Notes: generated by a model from the sequence alone, not told the origin. Counted from the stretch's first letter, positions 54,280 to 63,838 are shown. The stretch is 64,000 nucleotides of DNA from Pseudoduganella flava (GCF_007830495.1 NZ_VLKW01000004.1:248001-312000); one strand, 5' to 3'. Program-made: numbers and translations.

Positions 54280-54978
54280 CTAAAACCGATTCCAGTTATT
54301 GCGCCGGTGCTCGACGGCTTCCTTCATCAGGTGGCCGGCGCGCTGCGGGTCCTCCACCGTCAGCGCCAGTTCCTGCAACGCGGGCGGGTACTCGTGCTCC
54401 GCCGCTTCCTCCAGCAGCGTGCGGGCGCGCGCCGGATCGCGCGGCACGCCGTCGCCGTCCCGGTACAGGTACGACAGCAGGAACATCGCATGCGCGTTCC
54501 CCAGGTCGCTGGCCCGTTGCAGCCAGTGGGCGGCAGCCATCATGTCGCGCGGCATGCCGTCGCCGTTCTTCGCCATCTGCCCCAGCACCAGCGCCGCCCT
54601 GGCATGGCCGCCGTCGGCGGCGCGCCGGTACCACGGCCATGCTGCCGCGGCGCCGGACGGATTGTCGGCCTGCGCGCCGCGATACAGCTCGCCCAGGTGA
54701 TAGGCCGCCTGGGCGTCGCCGGCCAGGGCGGCGCGGCGCAGCAGTTCCATCGCCTCCGGCCGCAGGGCAGGGCGCTGCCGGTACAGGATGCCCAGCTCGC
54801 GCCGCGCCACCGTATTGCCCGCGTCGGCCAGCGCGCGCAGCTGCCGCTCGGCGTCGGCCGAGCCGCGCTGGGCGGCTGTCATCGCCAGCGCTTCGATCTC
54901 GGCCGGCGGCAGGTCGGGCGCGCGGGTGCAGCCGGCGCACAGCGCCGTCAACACCGCGGCGGCGAGCAGGTGCCTCAT
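54280..54978 (-). CDS. Sel1-repeat lipoprotein
   Basis: A 232-residue protein with a lipoprotein signal (MRHLLAAAVLTALCAGC; cysteine 17 is the lipidation site). Sel1-type helical repeats follow: ARRELGILYRQRPALRPEAMELL, AAYHLGELYRGAQAD, AALVLGQMAKNGDGMPRD and AMFLLSYLYRDGDGVPRDPARA. Such proteins act as protein-binding scaffolds. The start overlaps the stop of the nucleotidase gene (ATGA), so they are coupled. Confidence 0.88.
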   Translation of the reverse strand: MRHLLAAAVLTALCAGCTRAPDLPPAEIEALAMTAAQRGSADAERQLRALADAGNTVARRELGILYRQRPALRPEAMELLRRAALAGDAQAAYHLGELYRGAQADNPSGAAAAWPWYRRAADGGHARAALVLGQMAKNGDGMPRDMMAAAHWLQRASDLGNAHAMFLLSYLYRDGDGVPRDPARARTLLEEAAEHEYPPALQELALTVEDPQRAGHLMKEAVEHRRNNWNRF

Positions 54979-57104
54979 TTCGACAGGTCGATGGCGTACT
55001 TGGCGAAGCCGCTCGCATCCAGGCCGCCTTCGGCCGTCACGACGGCGATGCCGTTCACCTGCGCGATCGCCAGGTGGCCCGGCGCGGAGCGCAGGATCAC
55101 GGGGCCGGCCGTCTTCACCTTCGCGAACGACCAGCTGCGCGCTGCGCCGTTGGCCGCCAGCGTCACCTTGCCGCCGCCGCTCTTGCCGATCTTCTGCAGG
55201 TAGTTCGACACGACCGTCTGGTTCGCATCGGGCGACTTGATGATCGTCTTGCTGCCGTCGATGCCCGGCACGTTGCCGCCGCCACCCGCGCGGTAGTCGT
55301 TCGTCGCGACGATGAAGTCGTCGCCATCGGCCACCGGCTTGCCCTGGTACGTCAGGTTGACGATGCGGCTGCCGGCCGGCTTCGTCACGTCGATCTGGTA
55401 CGTCAGCGCATTGTTCTCGGCATAGAACACGTCGTAGTTGTAGATCGTGCCGTAGCTTGGCACCAGGTCCTGTTCCGTCGTCTTGGCCGGGTCGATCTGG
55501 CCGAACTGCTTGGCCGACGCTTCCAGCCACGCCTTCAGGTCGGAACCCTTGATCTTCACGGCCTGCAGGTTGTTGTTGCTGTACAGGTAAAGGTCGCCCG
55601 GGTTGCGGATCTGCAGGCCCACCGGTGCGGCGGCGCTGGCGCCCGGCGCCACGTCGGTGAAGTCCGATGGCCCGTTGCGGCCCGCCTTGAACGGCGCGCT
55701 GCACGAGATCACGGGAATGTTCTTGAAGCCGGCCAGGGTCGTGTCGGTCGTCGTCGCGATGAAGTTCTTCACGTAGTCGATCTGCGCCTGGTTCACCAGC
55801 TCGATCGCGGTGACGTCGCCGGCCAGCGAGAAGTACGACGACATCTCGAAGTCCGTCGTCACGCCCAGCGGCTCCTTCGCATACGCGATCGTCGCGGCAT
55901 GCTCGGTGGCGACCAGCGAGGCGATCGCCGGATCGGCCTTGACGAGCGTCGTGCCGTCCGTGTACTTGAAGCCGCGCGACTCGACGGTGGTCTTGGCCGG
56001 CTGCGTCACCCATTTGCCGCCCTGGTACACCATCGTCATCTTGATGATGCCGAGGCGCCGGCCCCAGCTCTGCGCCATCACGGTGGGCACGCCGTTCACG
56101 AAGCCGTTGATCGCATCGACGTTGGCGCTGGCGGGAAGTGCGGCCAGCGACGGATCGAGCGCCGCGGCACCCGTCTCTTTCCCCTTCGGGAAGATCAGGT
56201 GCGAGTGGCCGACCAGCAGCGCATCGATGCCGGTGCCGGCCAGGTGATAGCTCTGGTTCTCCATCTTCGGGCTGTACGGGCTCGGGTCGATGCCGCCGTG
56301 CGACAGCGCGACGACCACGTCCGCGCCCTTGCTGCGCAGCTCCGGCAGGTACTGCTGCGCCGCTTCCTTCGCGCCCGACACGGCCACCTTGCCGGCCAGG
56401 TTCTTCTGGTCCCATTCGAGGATCTGGGGCGGCACGAAGCTCATGATGCCGATGTTGAGTTTCACGTTGACCTTGCTGCCGTCCGGCGCGGTGGCGCTGA
56501 AGTCGCGCGGCAGCACGGCGTACGGCTGGAAGATCGGCTTGCCGCTGGCCACACCCGTCACGTTCGTCAGCACGAGCGGGAAGCTTGGTGCGCCGCAGGT
56601 GCCGGCCGGCTTCGTCACGCCGGGGATGTTCAGGTCCGTGTTCGTCACCTGCGACAGGAACGGCAGGCCGTAGTTGAATTCATGGTTGCCGAAGCCGCCG
56701 CCGTCGTACTTCAGCGCGTTCATCGCCTTGTGCACCGCCAGCGTGTCGGTGCAGGGGATCGGCTTCGTCACCGCCTGCAGGTCGGCCAGCAAGGTGCCCT
56801 GGATCACGTCGCCGTCGTCGAGCAGCACGTTGTTCGGATTTTCCGCGCGCGCGCCGGCGATCAGCGTGGCGGTGCGCTCCATGCCGAGGCTCGTGTCCTC
56901 GGCCAGCGCGTAGTAGTTGTAGCTGAGGACATTCGAGTGCAGGTCCGTCGTCTCCATCAGCGCGAACGTGACGGTGGTGCCTTCGGCGATCTTGCCGGCG
57001 GCCGGCGTCTCGGGCGTTACCGCCGCCGGTGGATCGTCATCGCCGCCGCAACCCACGACACCGGCGGCGATCAACGCGGCCAGCAGCACCTTGTTCGTCT
57101 TCAT
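54975..57104 (-). CDS. 5'-nucleotidase / cyclic-nucleotide phosphodiesterase lipoprotein (UshA/CpdB-like)
   Basis: A 709-residue exported enzyme. Lipoprotein signal with VVGC at about 16-19, then a metallophosphoesterase domain: METTDLHSNV, DDGDVIQG, GNHEFNYG, SHGGID and GHSHLIF bind the dinuclear metal centre. The C-terminal substrate domain includes GSDLKAWLEASAKQF and NDYRAGGGGNVPG. The length and order fit CpdB/UshA enzymes that free nucleosides and phosphate. GGGGACAAG precedes the ATG. It lies downstream of a TonB receptor and upstream of a coupled Sel1 gene. Confidence 0.9.
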   Translation of the reverse strand: MKTNKVLLAALIAAGVVGCGGDDDPPAAVTPETPAAGKIAEGTTVTFALMETTDLHSNVLSYNYYALAEDTSLGMERTATLIAGARAENPNNVLLDDGDVIQGTLLADLQAVTKPIPCTDTLAVHKAMNALKYDGGGFGNHEFNYGLPFLSQVTNTDLNIPGVTKPAGTCGAPSFPLVLTNVTGVASGKPIFQPYAVLPRDFSATAPDGSKVNVKLNIGIMSFVPPQILEWDQKNLAGKVAVSGAKEAAQQYLPELRSKGADVVVALSHGGIDPSPYSPKMENQSYHLAGTGIDALLVGHSHLIFPKGKETGAAALDPSLAALPASANVDAINGFVNGVPTVMAQSWGRRLGIIKMTMVYQGGKWVTQPAKTTVESRGFKYTDGTTLVKADPAIASLVATEHAATIAYAKEPLGVTTDFEMSSYFSLAGDVTAIELVNQAQIDYVKNFIATTTDTTLAGFKNIPVISCSAPFKAGRNGPSDFTDVAPGASAAAPVGLQIRNPGDLYLYSNNNLQAVKIKGSDLKAWLEASAKQFGQIDPAKTTEQDLVPSYGTIYNYDVFYAENNALTYQIDVTKPAGSRIVNLTYQGKPVADGDDFIVATNDYRAGGGGNVPGIDGSKTIIKSPDANQTVVSNYLQKIGKSGGGKVTLAANGAARSWSFAKVKTAGPVILRSAPGHLAIAQVNGIAVVTAEGGLDASGFAKYAIDLSK

Positions 57105-57177
57105 CTTGTCCCCATGGCGAAAAAATAAAACGCGACTGTAGCGGCGCGATGTGACGCGTCGATGACAAAAAAAACCG

Positions 57178-57217
57178 GTGTCGGACACCAGGGTCCGACA
57201 CCGGTGCCTGACACCGG
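57178..57217. repeat. GGTGTCGGACACC-type palindromes
   Basis: GGTGTCGGACACC (57178-57190) and a second array GGTCCGACACCGGTGCCTGACACC (57192-57215) form overlapping inverted repeats between the TonB receptor and the nucleotidase. This is the third palindrome family in the window. Confidence 0.75.
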
Positions 57218-57229
57218 AGCTTGCCGCGC

Positions 57230-59632
57230 TTAGAACTTCACGTACAGCCGGGCGAAGTACGAGGCGCCGTTCAGGCCGAACTGCACGCTGTCGTACTTGA
57301 AGCCGTTGTCCGTCTCGTCCGCGTTCTGCGAAGTCGGCTTCACGTTGAAGATGTTGTTGCCGCCGACGGTGATCTTGGCGTTCTTGCTGACCGTGTACGT
57401 GAACGACAGGTCGGCCGACGTCTTCGCTTCGTAGTACAGGTTCGGCACGCCCGCTGCCGTGCCGCTGAAGGTGCCCAGCGTCTGCGGGCCGAAGTGGATG
57501 ATCTTGAAGTCGGTCTCGACGGGGCCCGTCACGTAGTCGAAGCCCAACGTGGCCTTGCGGCGCGGGCCGCCCTGTTCGATGAACAGGCGCTCGCGCTCGG
57601 ACAGCAGCACGTCCTCGTAGCCCTTCAGCGATGCCGGCGCGTGGATGTCTTCCACCGTCGTCTTCGAGAAGTTCGCGGCCAGGAACGTCGTCAGCTTGTT
57701 GCCGAACAGCGTGCCGCGGTGCGATGCCGTCAGGTCGAGCCCTTGCGTCTTCGTGTCCACCGAGTTGACGAAGAACTGCGCCTGGCCCACGCCCAGCGTG
57801 GCAAGGCGGGCGGCCAGTTCCGGGTAGTTGTCCGCATCGAAGCGGCCGGACAGCACGATGCGGTCCTTGATCTTGATGTGGTACAGGTCGGCCGTGACGG
57901 AGATGCTTTCCGTCGGCGTCCACGTCGTGCCCAACGTGAAGCTGGTCGACTTTTCTTCCTTCAGTTTCGGGATGCCGGCCAGCGTGGCGACGGCGCCACC
58001 GTTCGGCGCCAGCACGACGTCGGTCGGCACGCCGCCGATGAAGTCCGTGAACGTCGACGAGAAGTAAGCCTGTTGCAGCGACGGCGCGCGGAAGCCCGTG
58101 CTGGCCGAGCCGCGCAGCAGCATTTGCGGCGTGACGCGATAGCTGCCGGCCAGCTTGCCCGTGACGGTGGAACCGAAGTCGCTGTATTTTTCCCAGCGCA
58201 CGGCGGCCTGCAGCTTGGCCGCGTCGGTCACGTCGGCTTCCATGTCGAGGTAGGCCGCCGTGCTGTGGCGGCGCGCGTTCGTCACGTCGCCCGGCTGGAA
58301 GCCCGGGAAGCCCTGGCTGCCCGCGTTGCCGCCCGTGCCCACGCCGTCCGCGTCGATGTACGAACCCGGCTCGCCGGCAAAGATCTTGTACTTCTCGACG
58401 CGGTATTCGCCGCCGAACGCCACGTTCAGGCCATTGCCCATCACGCCCTGGAAGTAGCGCGCGAGGTCGACGTTGGTGGTCCACTGCTCGAACGAGAAAC
58501 CGCCCGCGTCGAAGTGGTCGGGGCTGATGCCGCGGCCACCCGCCACCAGGTCGGCATTGGCGATCGACGCGTTCAGCGTGTGGCTGATGTCGTAGCGCAG
58601 GCGGTTGTAGCCGTAGGTCTGCGAGATGTCCGCATTCCACTCGCCCAGCTGGGCGCGGTGGCCGAGGATTGCGTAGCGGTCGTCCAGGTCGCCGTTGATG
58701 AACGGGACGAAGCCTTCCGGATACATTGCCGCCGAGTTGCGGCTGGGGATGTCGTCCGTGCCCACGCCGCCACGGCCGAAGGCGGCCGACGATGCGTCGC
58801 GCGTCTGCACGCCGCCCGTGAAGTAGAACTTGCCGGAGGTGCTCACACCGGTCGGGATCTCGCCGTTCACGTACAGCGTCTTGTTCTTCGTCTTCGAGTC
58901 GCCGATGATGCGCGGGTTGTCCGGCTCGGAGCGGTCGGAGCGGCCGCGGTCCAGGTATTCGCCCGTGATGCCGACGACGCCGCCCGCCAGCGCGAAGCCG
59001 CAATAGGCCGATGCCAGGTAGTTTTTGCCGTCGCCCGCCGAGTACTGGCCGTAGCCGGCCGTCGCTTCGCAGCCGAGGTTTTTCTTCAGGCCGATGTCCA
59101 TCACGCCGGCGATCGCGTCCGAGCCGTATTGGGCGGCCGCGCCGTCGCGCAGCACCTGCACGTCCTTGATCGCCATCAGCGGGATCGCGTTCAGGTCCGT
59201 GCCCGTGTTGCCGCGGTTGCGCGCACCGAATAGGTTGACGAGCGACGACGTGTGGCGGCGCTTGCCGTTCACGAGCACCAGCGTCTGGTCCGAACCGAGG
59301 CCGCGCAGCGCGGCCGAGTCGACCAGGTCGGCGCCGTCGGCACCTGTCTGGCGCGTCGAGTTGAACGACGGCGAGATATTGGTCAGCGTCTGCGACAGGT
59401 CGAACTGGCCGCCTTTTTCAGCCGTCTGCGTCAGCGGGATCACGTCCACCGGCACCACGGTGTCCGTGGCCGAGCTGGTGACGCGGCGCGAGCCGACGAT
59501 GCTCACCGACTGCATCTGCTGCGGCGTGGTCACCTGGGTGGGCTGGTCCAGGGTCTGCGCCAGCGCCGGGCCGAAGGCAAGGGCGGAAGAACCGTACAGG
59601 GCGGACAGGACGGCAAGGCGTAGTGTGGACAA
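57230..59632 (-). CDS. TonB-dependent outer-membrane receptor
   Basis: An 800-residue receptor: signal peptide to about residue 26 (FGPALAQ), a TonB-box region, a plug domain (SVSIVGSRRVTSSAT, LRGLGSDQTLVLVNGKRRH, IKDVQVLRDGAAAQYGSDAIAGVMDI) and a 22-strand-type barrel ending in an aromatic C-terminal strand (ARLYVKF). Being upstream of a nucleotidase, it may import nucleosides, phosphate compounds or a related nutrient; the ligand is not shown. A gap of 125 bp with palindromes separates it from the nucleotidase. Confidence 0.92.
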   Translation of the reverse strand: MSTLRLAVLSALYGSSALAFGPALAQTLDQPTQVTTPQQMQSVSIVGSRRVTSSATDTVVPVDVIPLTQTAEKGGQFDLSQTLTNISPSFNSTRQTGADGADLVDSAALRGLGSDQTLVLVNGKRRHTSSLVNLFGARNRGNTGTDLNAIPLMAIKDVQVLRDGAAAQYGSDAIAGVMDIGLKKNLGCEATAGYGQYSAGDGKNYLASAYCGFALAGGVVGITGEYLDRGRSDRSEPDNPRIIGDSKTKNKTLYVNGEIPTGVSTSGKFYFTGGVQTRDASSAAFGRGGVGTDDIPSRNSAAMYPEGFVPFINGDLDDRYAILGHRAQLGEWNADISQTYGYNRLRYDISHTLNASIANADLVAGGRGISPDHFDAGGFSFEQWTTNVDLARYFQGVMGNGLNVAFGGEYRVEKYKIFAGEPGSYIDADGVGTGGNAGSQGFPGFQPGDVTNARRHSTAAYLDMEADVTDAAKLQAAVRWEKYSDFGSTVTGKLAGSYRVTPQMLLRGSASTGFRAPSLQQAYFSSTFTDFIGGVPTDVVLAPNGGAVATLAGIPKLKEEKSTSFTLGTTWTPTESISVTADLYHIKIKDRIVLSGRFDADNYPELAARLATLGVGQAQFFVNSVDTKTQGLDLTASHRGTLFGNKLTTFLAANFSKTTVEDIHAPASLKGYEDVLLSERERLFIEQGGPRRKATLGFDYVTGPVETDFKIIHFGPQTLGTFSGTAAGVPNLYYEAKTSADLSFTYTVSKNAKITVGGNNIFNVKPTSQNADETDNGFKYDSVQFGLNGASYFARLYVKF

Positions 59633-59787
59633 GGGCGTTCTCCGATGAGTAAATCGGCAATTTTATCGGTCTGTCTGTTGCTCACCTATCAGGAAATTCC
59701 GTAGTGTGACTATTTTGCAAAACGAAGTTCTTTCGTATCGCATGCGGGCAAAATTCTGGTATAAAAACCGGCTGCGCTGCGCCAACC

Positions 59788-60579
59788 TCACACCGCTTCG
59801 GCCGCGCCGCCGACGAGGATGGCCGCGCCGTCCGGCTGCGCGCGCAGCAGGCATGGGCTGTCCACGTTGGTGCCCTGGTACAGCAGCACGGGGCCACCCA
59901 GCAGCACTGCCAGCGCGCCCGCCGCGACGCCTGTCGCGCTGTCTTCCATGCCCGGCTCCAGGTGGTTGAAGTTGCGCCCCTCCAGCGCGCCGTCCGGCCG
60001 CCGGCACCACGCATAGCAGCCGCTGATTCCTTGCTCCTTGCCCCACGCGTGAATGGCCGCCAGGTCCGGCCGCAACGCGTGCAGCGCCTCCGGCCCGGCC
60101 ACTTCGAGCAGCAGCTTCGGGCTGCCCACCGACGCGATACGCGGCGGCGACACGAGCGCGATGCCCGGCACGAGGCGCTCCACCAGATCGCCCGGCAGCG
60201 GCGGTTGCGGGGCATCCTGCAGCGCCAGCGCCACGTACACGTCGGCGCCGCGGCGCAACAACGTCAGCGCCTGGCCGCGCAGTGCGGTGCGCACTTGCAG
60301 CGGTCCCGGCGCATCGCCCAGCAGCACGCGGGCCGCGGCCAGCGTCGCATGCAGGCATAACGGGCTGCGCATGTGCGGGTAGTAGTAGTCGAGCACGAGG
60401 CCATCGCTCCGGTCGACAAACACGCAGGCGCTCCTGCCGCTGGCCGCCGCGTAAGCCTGGCGCGCCGCGGCGTCGCGTTGATCGTCCAGCAGCACCAGGG
60501 CCGCATTGCCTTCGCCCGGGCGGATGCCGAAGCATTTCAGTTCGTGGATGGGGGAAATGGAAGGTGAGGTGGTGGTCAT
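59788..60579 (-). CDS. PhzF-family protein lacking the catalytic glutamate
   Basis: A 263-residue protein with the diaminopimelate-epimerase-like fold of PhzF: ECFx-type start HELKCFGIRPGEGNAALVLL, MRSPLCLHATLAAARVLL and NFNHLEPGMEDSATGVAAGAL. In PhzF enzymes the first domain has S-E-T with the catalytic Glu; here the matching text is RSACVFV, with no Glu. So isomerase activity of the PhzF type is doubtful. It may bind a ligand or use other residues. Divergent from dnaE2. Confidence 0.8.
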   Translation of the reverse strand: MTTTSPSISPIHELKCFGIRPGEGNAALVLLDDQRDAAARQAYAAASGRSACVFVDRSDGLVLDYYYPHMRSPLCLHATLAAARVLLGDAPGPLQVRTALRGQALTLLRRGADVYVALALQDAPQPPLPGDLVERLVPGIALVSPPRIASVGSPKLLLEVAGPEALHALRPDLAAIHAWGKEQGISGCYAWCRRPDGALEGRNFNHLEPGMEDSATGVAAGALAVLLGGPVLLYQGTNVDSPCLLRAQPDGAAILVGGAAEAV

Positions 60580-60621
60580 GCGCGCAGTCTACCGGAACGT
60601 GGAGGCGGACTGGAGTGGGGT

Positions 60622-60644
60622 TATAATACTGTACGTTTATACAG
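60622..60644 (+). promoter_or_regulatory. dnaE2 promoter with LexA box
   Basis: CTGTACGTTTATACAG (60629-60644) matches the LexA consensus and differs from the imuA box in one base. A perfect TATAAT (60622-60627) stands right before it. The dnaE2 ATG is 26 bp after the box. Confidence 0.88.
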
Positions 60645-60670
60645 TATCAATATCGGTTTCAACATCAGCC

Positions 60671-63600
60671 ATGCCACCCGTCCCGCCGTCGTTCAGGCTG
60701 CCCCCGTATGCGGAGCTGTTCTGCATGACGAACTTCTCGTTCCTGCAAGGCGCCTCGCATGCCGAGGAGCTGGTGGCGCGCGCCATCGCCCTCGACTACA
60801 CGGCGCTGGCGATCACGGACGAGTGCTCGCTGGCCGGCGTCGTGCGCGCGCACGGCGAGGCGAAACAGGCCGGCTGGAACAGCAATCTGCTGATCGGCAG
60901 TTGGTTCCGGCTGACGGGCAAGGATGGCAATGAAGCCCTGTCGCTGCTGGCGCTGGCGACGAACCGCAACGGCTACGGCAACCTGTCCGAGATGATCACG
61001 CTGGGCCGCACGCGGGCGGAGAAGGGCAGCTACCTGCTGCATCCGGAGGATGTCGCGGCACCGCCGCCAGAGCGCGCGCACCTGGCCGGGCTGCCCGATT
61101 GCCTCCTGATCCTGCTGCCGGCCTATCCCGTGTGGGAAGCGGTGGACATCGACCGGCTGCACGCGCAGGCGACGTGGATGGCCACTACGTTCGGCGACCG
61201 CGCGTGGCTCGGCCTGAACCTGCTGCAGCGCGCATTCGACGAAGGGCACCGGCAAAGCGTCGAGGAGGTGGCGGGCCAGCATGGGCTGCCCGTCGTCGCG
61301 GTGGGGCATGTGTGCATGCATGTGCGCTCGCGCAAACCGCTGCACGACACGCTATCGGCCATCCGCCTCGGCAAGCCGGTGGCCGAATGCGGCTATGCAT
61401 TGGCGCAGAACGCCGAGCAGCACCTGCGCTCGCGCCTGCGGCTGGCGAACGTCTATCCCCATGCGGCGCTGGCGGAAACCGTGCGCATCGCGCGCCGCTG
61501 CACGTTCTCGCTGGACGAGCTGCGCTACGAATACCCAAGCGAGCTGATACCGGCAGGGCATACGCCATCGTCGTACCTGCGGCAGGAAACGTATCACGGC
61601 GCCCACGTGCGCTACCCGAGCGGCATTCCCGCCTCGGTGCAGGCGCAGGTCGAGGACGAGCTGGCGCTGATCGCCGAGCTGAAATACGAGTACTTCTTCC
61701 TGACCGTGTACGACATCGTGCGCTTTGCCCGCTCGCAGGAGATCCTGTGCCAGGGGCGCGGCTCGGCCGCCAACAGCGCCGTGTGCTACTGCCTCGGCAT
61801 CACCGAGGTGAACCCGGTCGAGAGCACGCTGTTGATGGGCCGCTTCATCTCGCGCGAGCGCGACGAGCCGCCGGACATCGACGTCGACTTCGAGCACCAG
61901 CGGCGCGAGGAGGTGATCCAGTACATCTACACGAAGTACGGCAGGCACCGCGCCGCACTGGCCGCCACGGTGATCTGCTACCGCCCGAAAAGCGCGCTGC
62001 GCGACGCCGGCAAGGCGCTCGGCGTCGATCTCGCCATCGTCGAGAAGGTGGCGAAATCGCACCACTGGTTCGACAGCAAGCACGAACTCCTGAACCGCTT
62101 CGCCGAATGCGGGCTCGATCCGGATACGTCGCTGGCGCACCAGTGGGCCAGCCTGGCGCAGAAGATGCTGGGCTTCCCGCGCCACCTGTCGCAGCACGTG
62201 GGCGGCTTCGTCATCGCGCAGGACAAGCTGTCGCGCCTCGTGCCGATCGAGAACGCGACGATGAAGGACCGCAGCGTGATCCAGTGGGACAAGGACGACC
62301 TGGAGGAACTCGGACTCCTGAAGGTCGACGTGCTGGCGCTGGGCATGCTGTCGGCATTGCGCCGCGCGCTCGACCTGATCGGCCAGCGCCGCGGCGAGGA
62401 ATTCCGCATGCAGGACATCCCGCGCGACGACACGGCCACCTACGACATGATGTGCGCGGCCGATACGGTGGGCGTGTTCCAGATCGAGTCGCGCGCGCAG
62501 ATGACGATGCTGCCGCGGCTGCGGCCGCGCCGCTTCTACGACCTCGTCATCGAGGTGGCGCTGGTGCGGCCCGGCCCGATCCAGGGCGGCATGGTGCACC
62601 CTTACCTGCAGCGCCGGCTCGACCCCACGCTGGTCGATTACCCTGAAGGCCTGGAGGCGGCGCTGGAGCGCACGCTGGGCGTGCCGATCTTCCAGGAACA
62701 GGTGATGCAGGTGGCGATGATCGCGGCCGGCTTCTCGGCGGGCGAGGCGGACCAGCTGCGCCGCGCGATGGCCGCGTGGAAGCGCAAGGGCGGCATGGAC
62801 AAGTACCGCGGCCGCATCATCGACGGCATGACGGAGCGCGGCTACGACGTGGAGTTCGCCGAACGCATCTGCGAACAGATCCAGGGCTTCGGCGAATACG
62901 GCTTCCCGGAATCGCACGCGGCCAGCTTCGCGCTGCTGACGTACGTGAGCTCGTGGATCAAGTGCCACGAGCCGGCCGCGTTCCTGTGCGCGCTGCTGAA
63001 CAGCCAGCCGATGGGCTTTTATGGGCCGTCGCAGCTGGTGCAGGATGCGAAGCGCCACGGCGTCGAGGTGCGGCCGATCGACGTCACCGTCAGCGGCTGG
63101 GATTCGAGCCTGGAAGAGCAGGGCGCCGGCCAGCCGGCGGTGCGCCTGGGCCTGTCGCTGCTGCGCGGCATGCGCGCCGAGGCGGCCGAACGGATCGAGA
63201 TGGTGCGTGCGATGCGGCCGTTCGCCGACGTGGCCGACATGGCGCGCCGCGCGCAGCTGGACCGGCACGACCTGCAGGTGCTGGCCGGCGCGAACGCGCT
63301 GGCAAGCCTGGCGGGCAACCGCCGCCAGGCGCTGTGGGAAGCCGTCGGCGCGGTGCCGGACAAGGACTTGCTGCGCCCCACCCAACCGGTGGAGGAAGCG
63401 CCGCGCCTCGTCGCGCCGAGCGAAGGCGACGACATCATCGGCGACTACCGTTCGGCGGGCCTGACCCTGGGCCGGCATCCGGTGGCGCTGCTGCGCCCCG
63501 CATTGCTGGCCAAGCGCTTCCTGCCGGCCGACGTGCTGAACACGTTCGCGGACGGCCAGCTGGCGCGCGGCGCCGGCATCGTCACCGTGCGCCAGCGCCC

Positions 63601-63838
63601 CGGCACGGCGAAGGGCGTGCTGTTCATCACGATCGAGGACGAGACGGGCAACGTCAACGTGATCGTCTGGCCGGACCTTGTCGACAAGTTCCGGCGCGAG
63701 GTGCTGGGCGCGTCGCTGCTGGGCGTGTACGGCGTGTGGCAGCAGGAAGGCATCGTGCGGCACCTCGTCGCGAAGCGGCTGGTGGACCTGTCGCACCTGC
63801 TGGGACGGCTGCCGACGTCGAGCCGCGATTTCTGTTGA
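60671..63838 (+). CDS. dnaE2: Error-prone DNA polymerase DnaE2
   Basis: A 1055-residue C-family polymerase. The PHP domain starts YAELFCMTNFSFLQGASHAEEL, and the catalytic centre includes CQGRGSAANSAVCYCLGI and the acidic PPDIDVDFEHQRREEV. Fingers, helix-hairpin-helix (FGEYGFPESHAASFALL) and a C-terminal OB domain (GIVTVRQRPGTAKGVLFITIEDETGNVNVI) are present. The length (1055) is shorter than DnaE (about 1160), as usual for DnaE2. The start MPPVPPSFRLP lies after the LexA box; the upstream open frame runs through the operator. Confidence 0.95.
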   Translation: MPPVPPSFRLPPYAELFCMTNFSFLQGASHAEELVARAIALDYTALAITDECSLAGVVRAHGEAKQAGWNSNLLIGSWFRLTGKDGNEALSLLALATNRNGYGNLSEMITLGRTRAEKGSYLLHPEDVAAPPPERAHLAGLPDCLLILLPAYPVWEAVDIDRLHAQATWMATTFGDRAWLGLNLLQRAFDEGHRQSVEEVAGQHGLPVVAVGHVCMHVRSRKPLHDTLSAIRLGKPVAECGYALAQNAEQHLRSRLRLANVYPHAALAETVRIARRCTFSLDELRYEYPSELIPAGHTPSSYLRQETYHGAHVRYPSGIPASVQAQVEDELALIAELKYEYFFLTVYDIVRFARSQEILCQGRGSAANSAVCYCLGITEVNPVESTLLMGRFISRERDEPPDIDVDFEHQRREEVIQYIYTKYGRHRAALAATVICYRPKSALRDAGKALGVDLAIVEKVAKSHHWFDSKHELLNRFAECGLDPDTSLAHQWASLAQKMLGFPRHLSQHVGGFVIAQDKLSRLVPIENATMKDRSVIQWDKDDLEELGLLKVDVLALGMLSALRRALDLIGQRRGEEFRMQDIPRDDTATYDMMCAADTVGVFQIESRAQMTMLPRLRPRRFYDLVIEVALVRPGPIQGGMVHPYLQRRLDPTLVDYPEGLEAALERTLGVPIFQEQVMQVAMIAAGFSAGEADQLRRAMAAWKRKGGMDKYRGRIIDGMTERGYDVEFAERICEQIQGFGEYGFPESHAASFALLTYVSSWIKCHEPAAFLCALLNSQPMGFYGPSQLVQDAKRHGVEVRPIDVTVSGWDSSLEEQGAGQPAVRLGLSLLRGMRAEAAERIEMVRAMRPFADVADMARRAQLDRHDLQVLAGANALASLAGNRRQALWEAVGAVPDKDLLRPTQPVEEAPRLVAPSEGDDIIGDYRSAGLTLGRHPVALLRPALLAKRFLPADVLNTFADGQLARGAGIVTVRQRPGTAKGVLFITIEDETGNVNVIVWPDLVDKFRREVLGASLLGVYGVWQQEGIVRHLVAKRLVDLSHLLGRLPTSSRDFC

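Noticed and set aside
54975-59003. One giant protein covering the nucleotidase and part of the TonB receptor region
   Set aside because: The first 630 codons of that open frame are an Arg/Gly-rich shadow of the receptor gene; the lipoprotein start at 57104 with a ribosome site is the true beginning.
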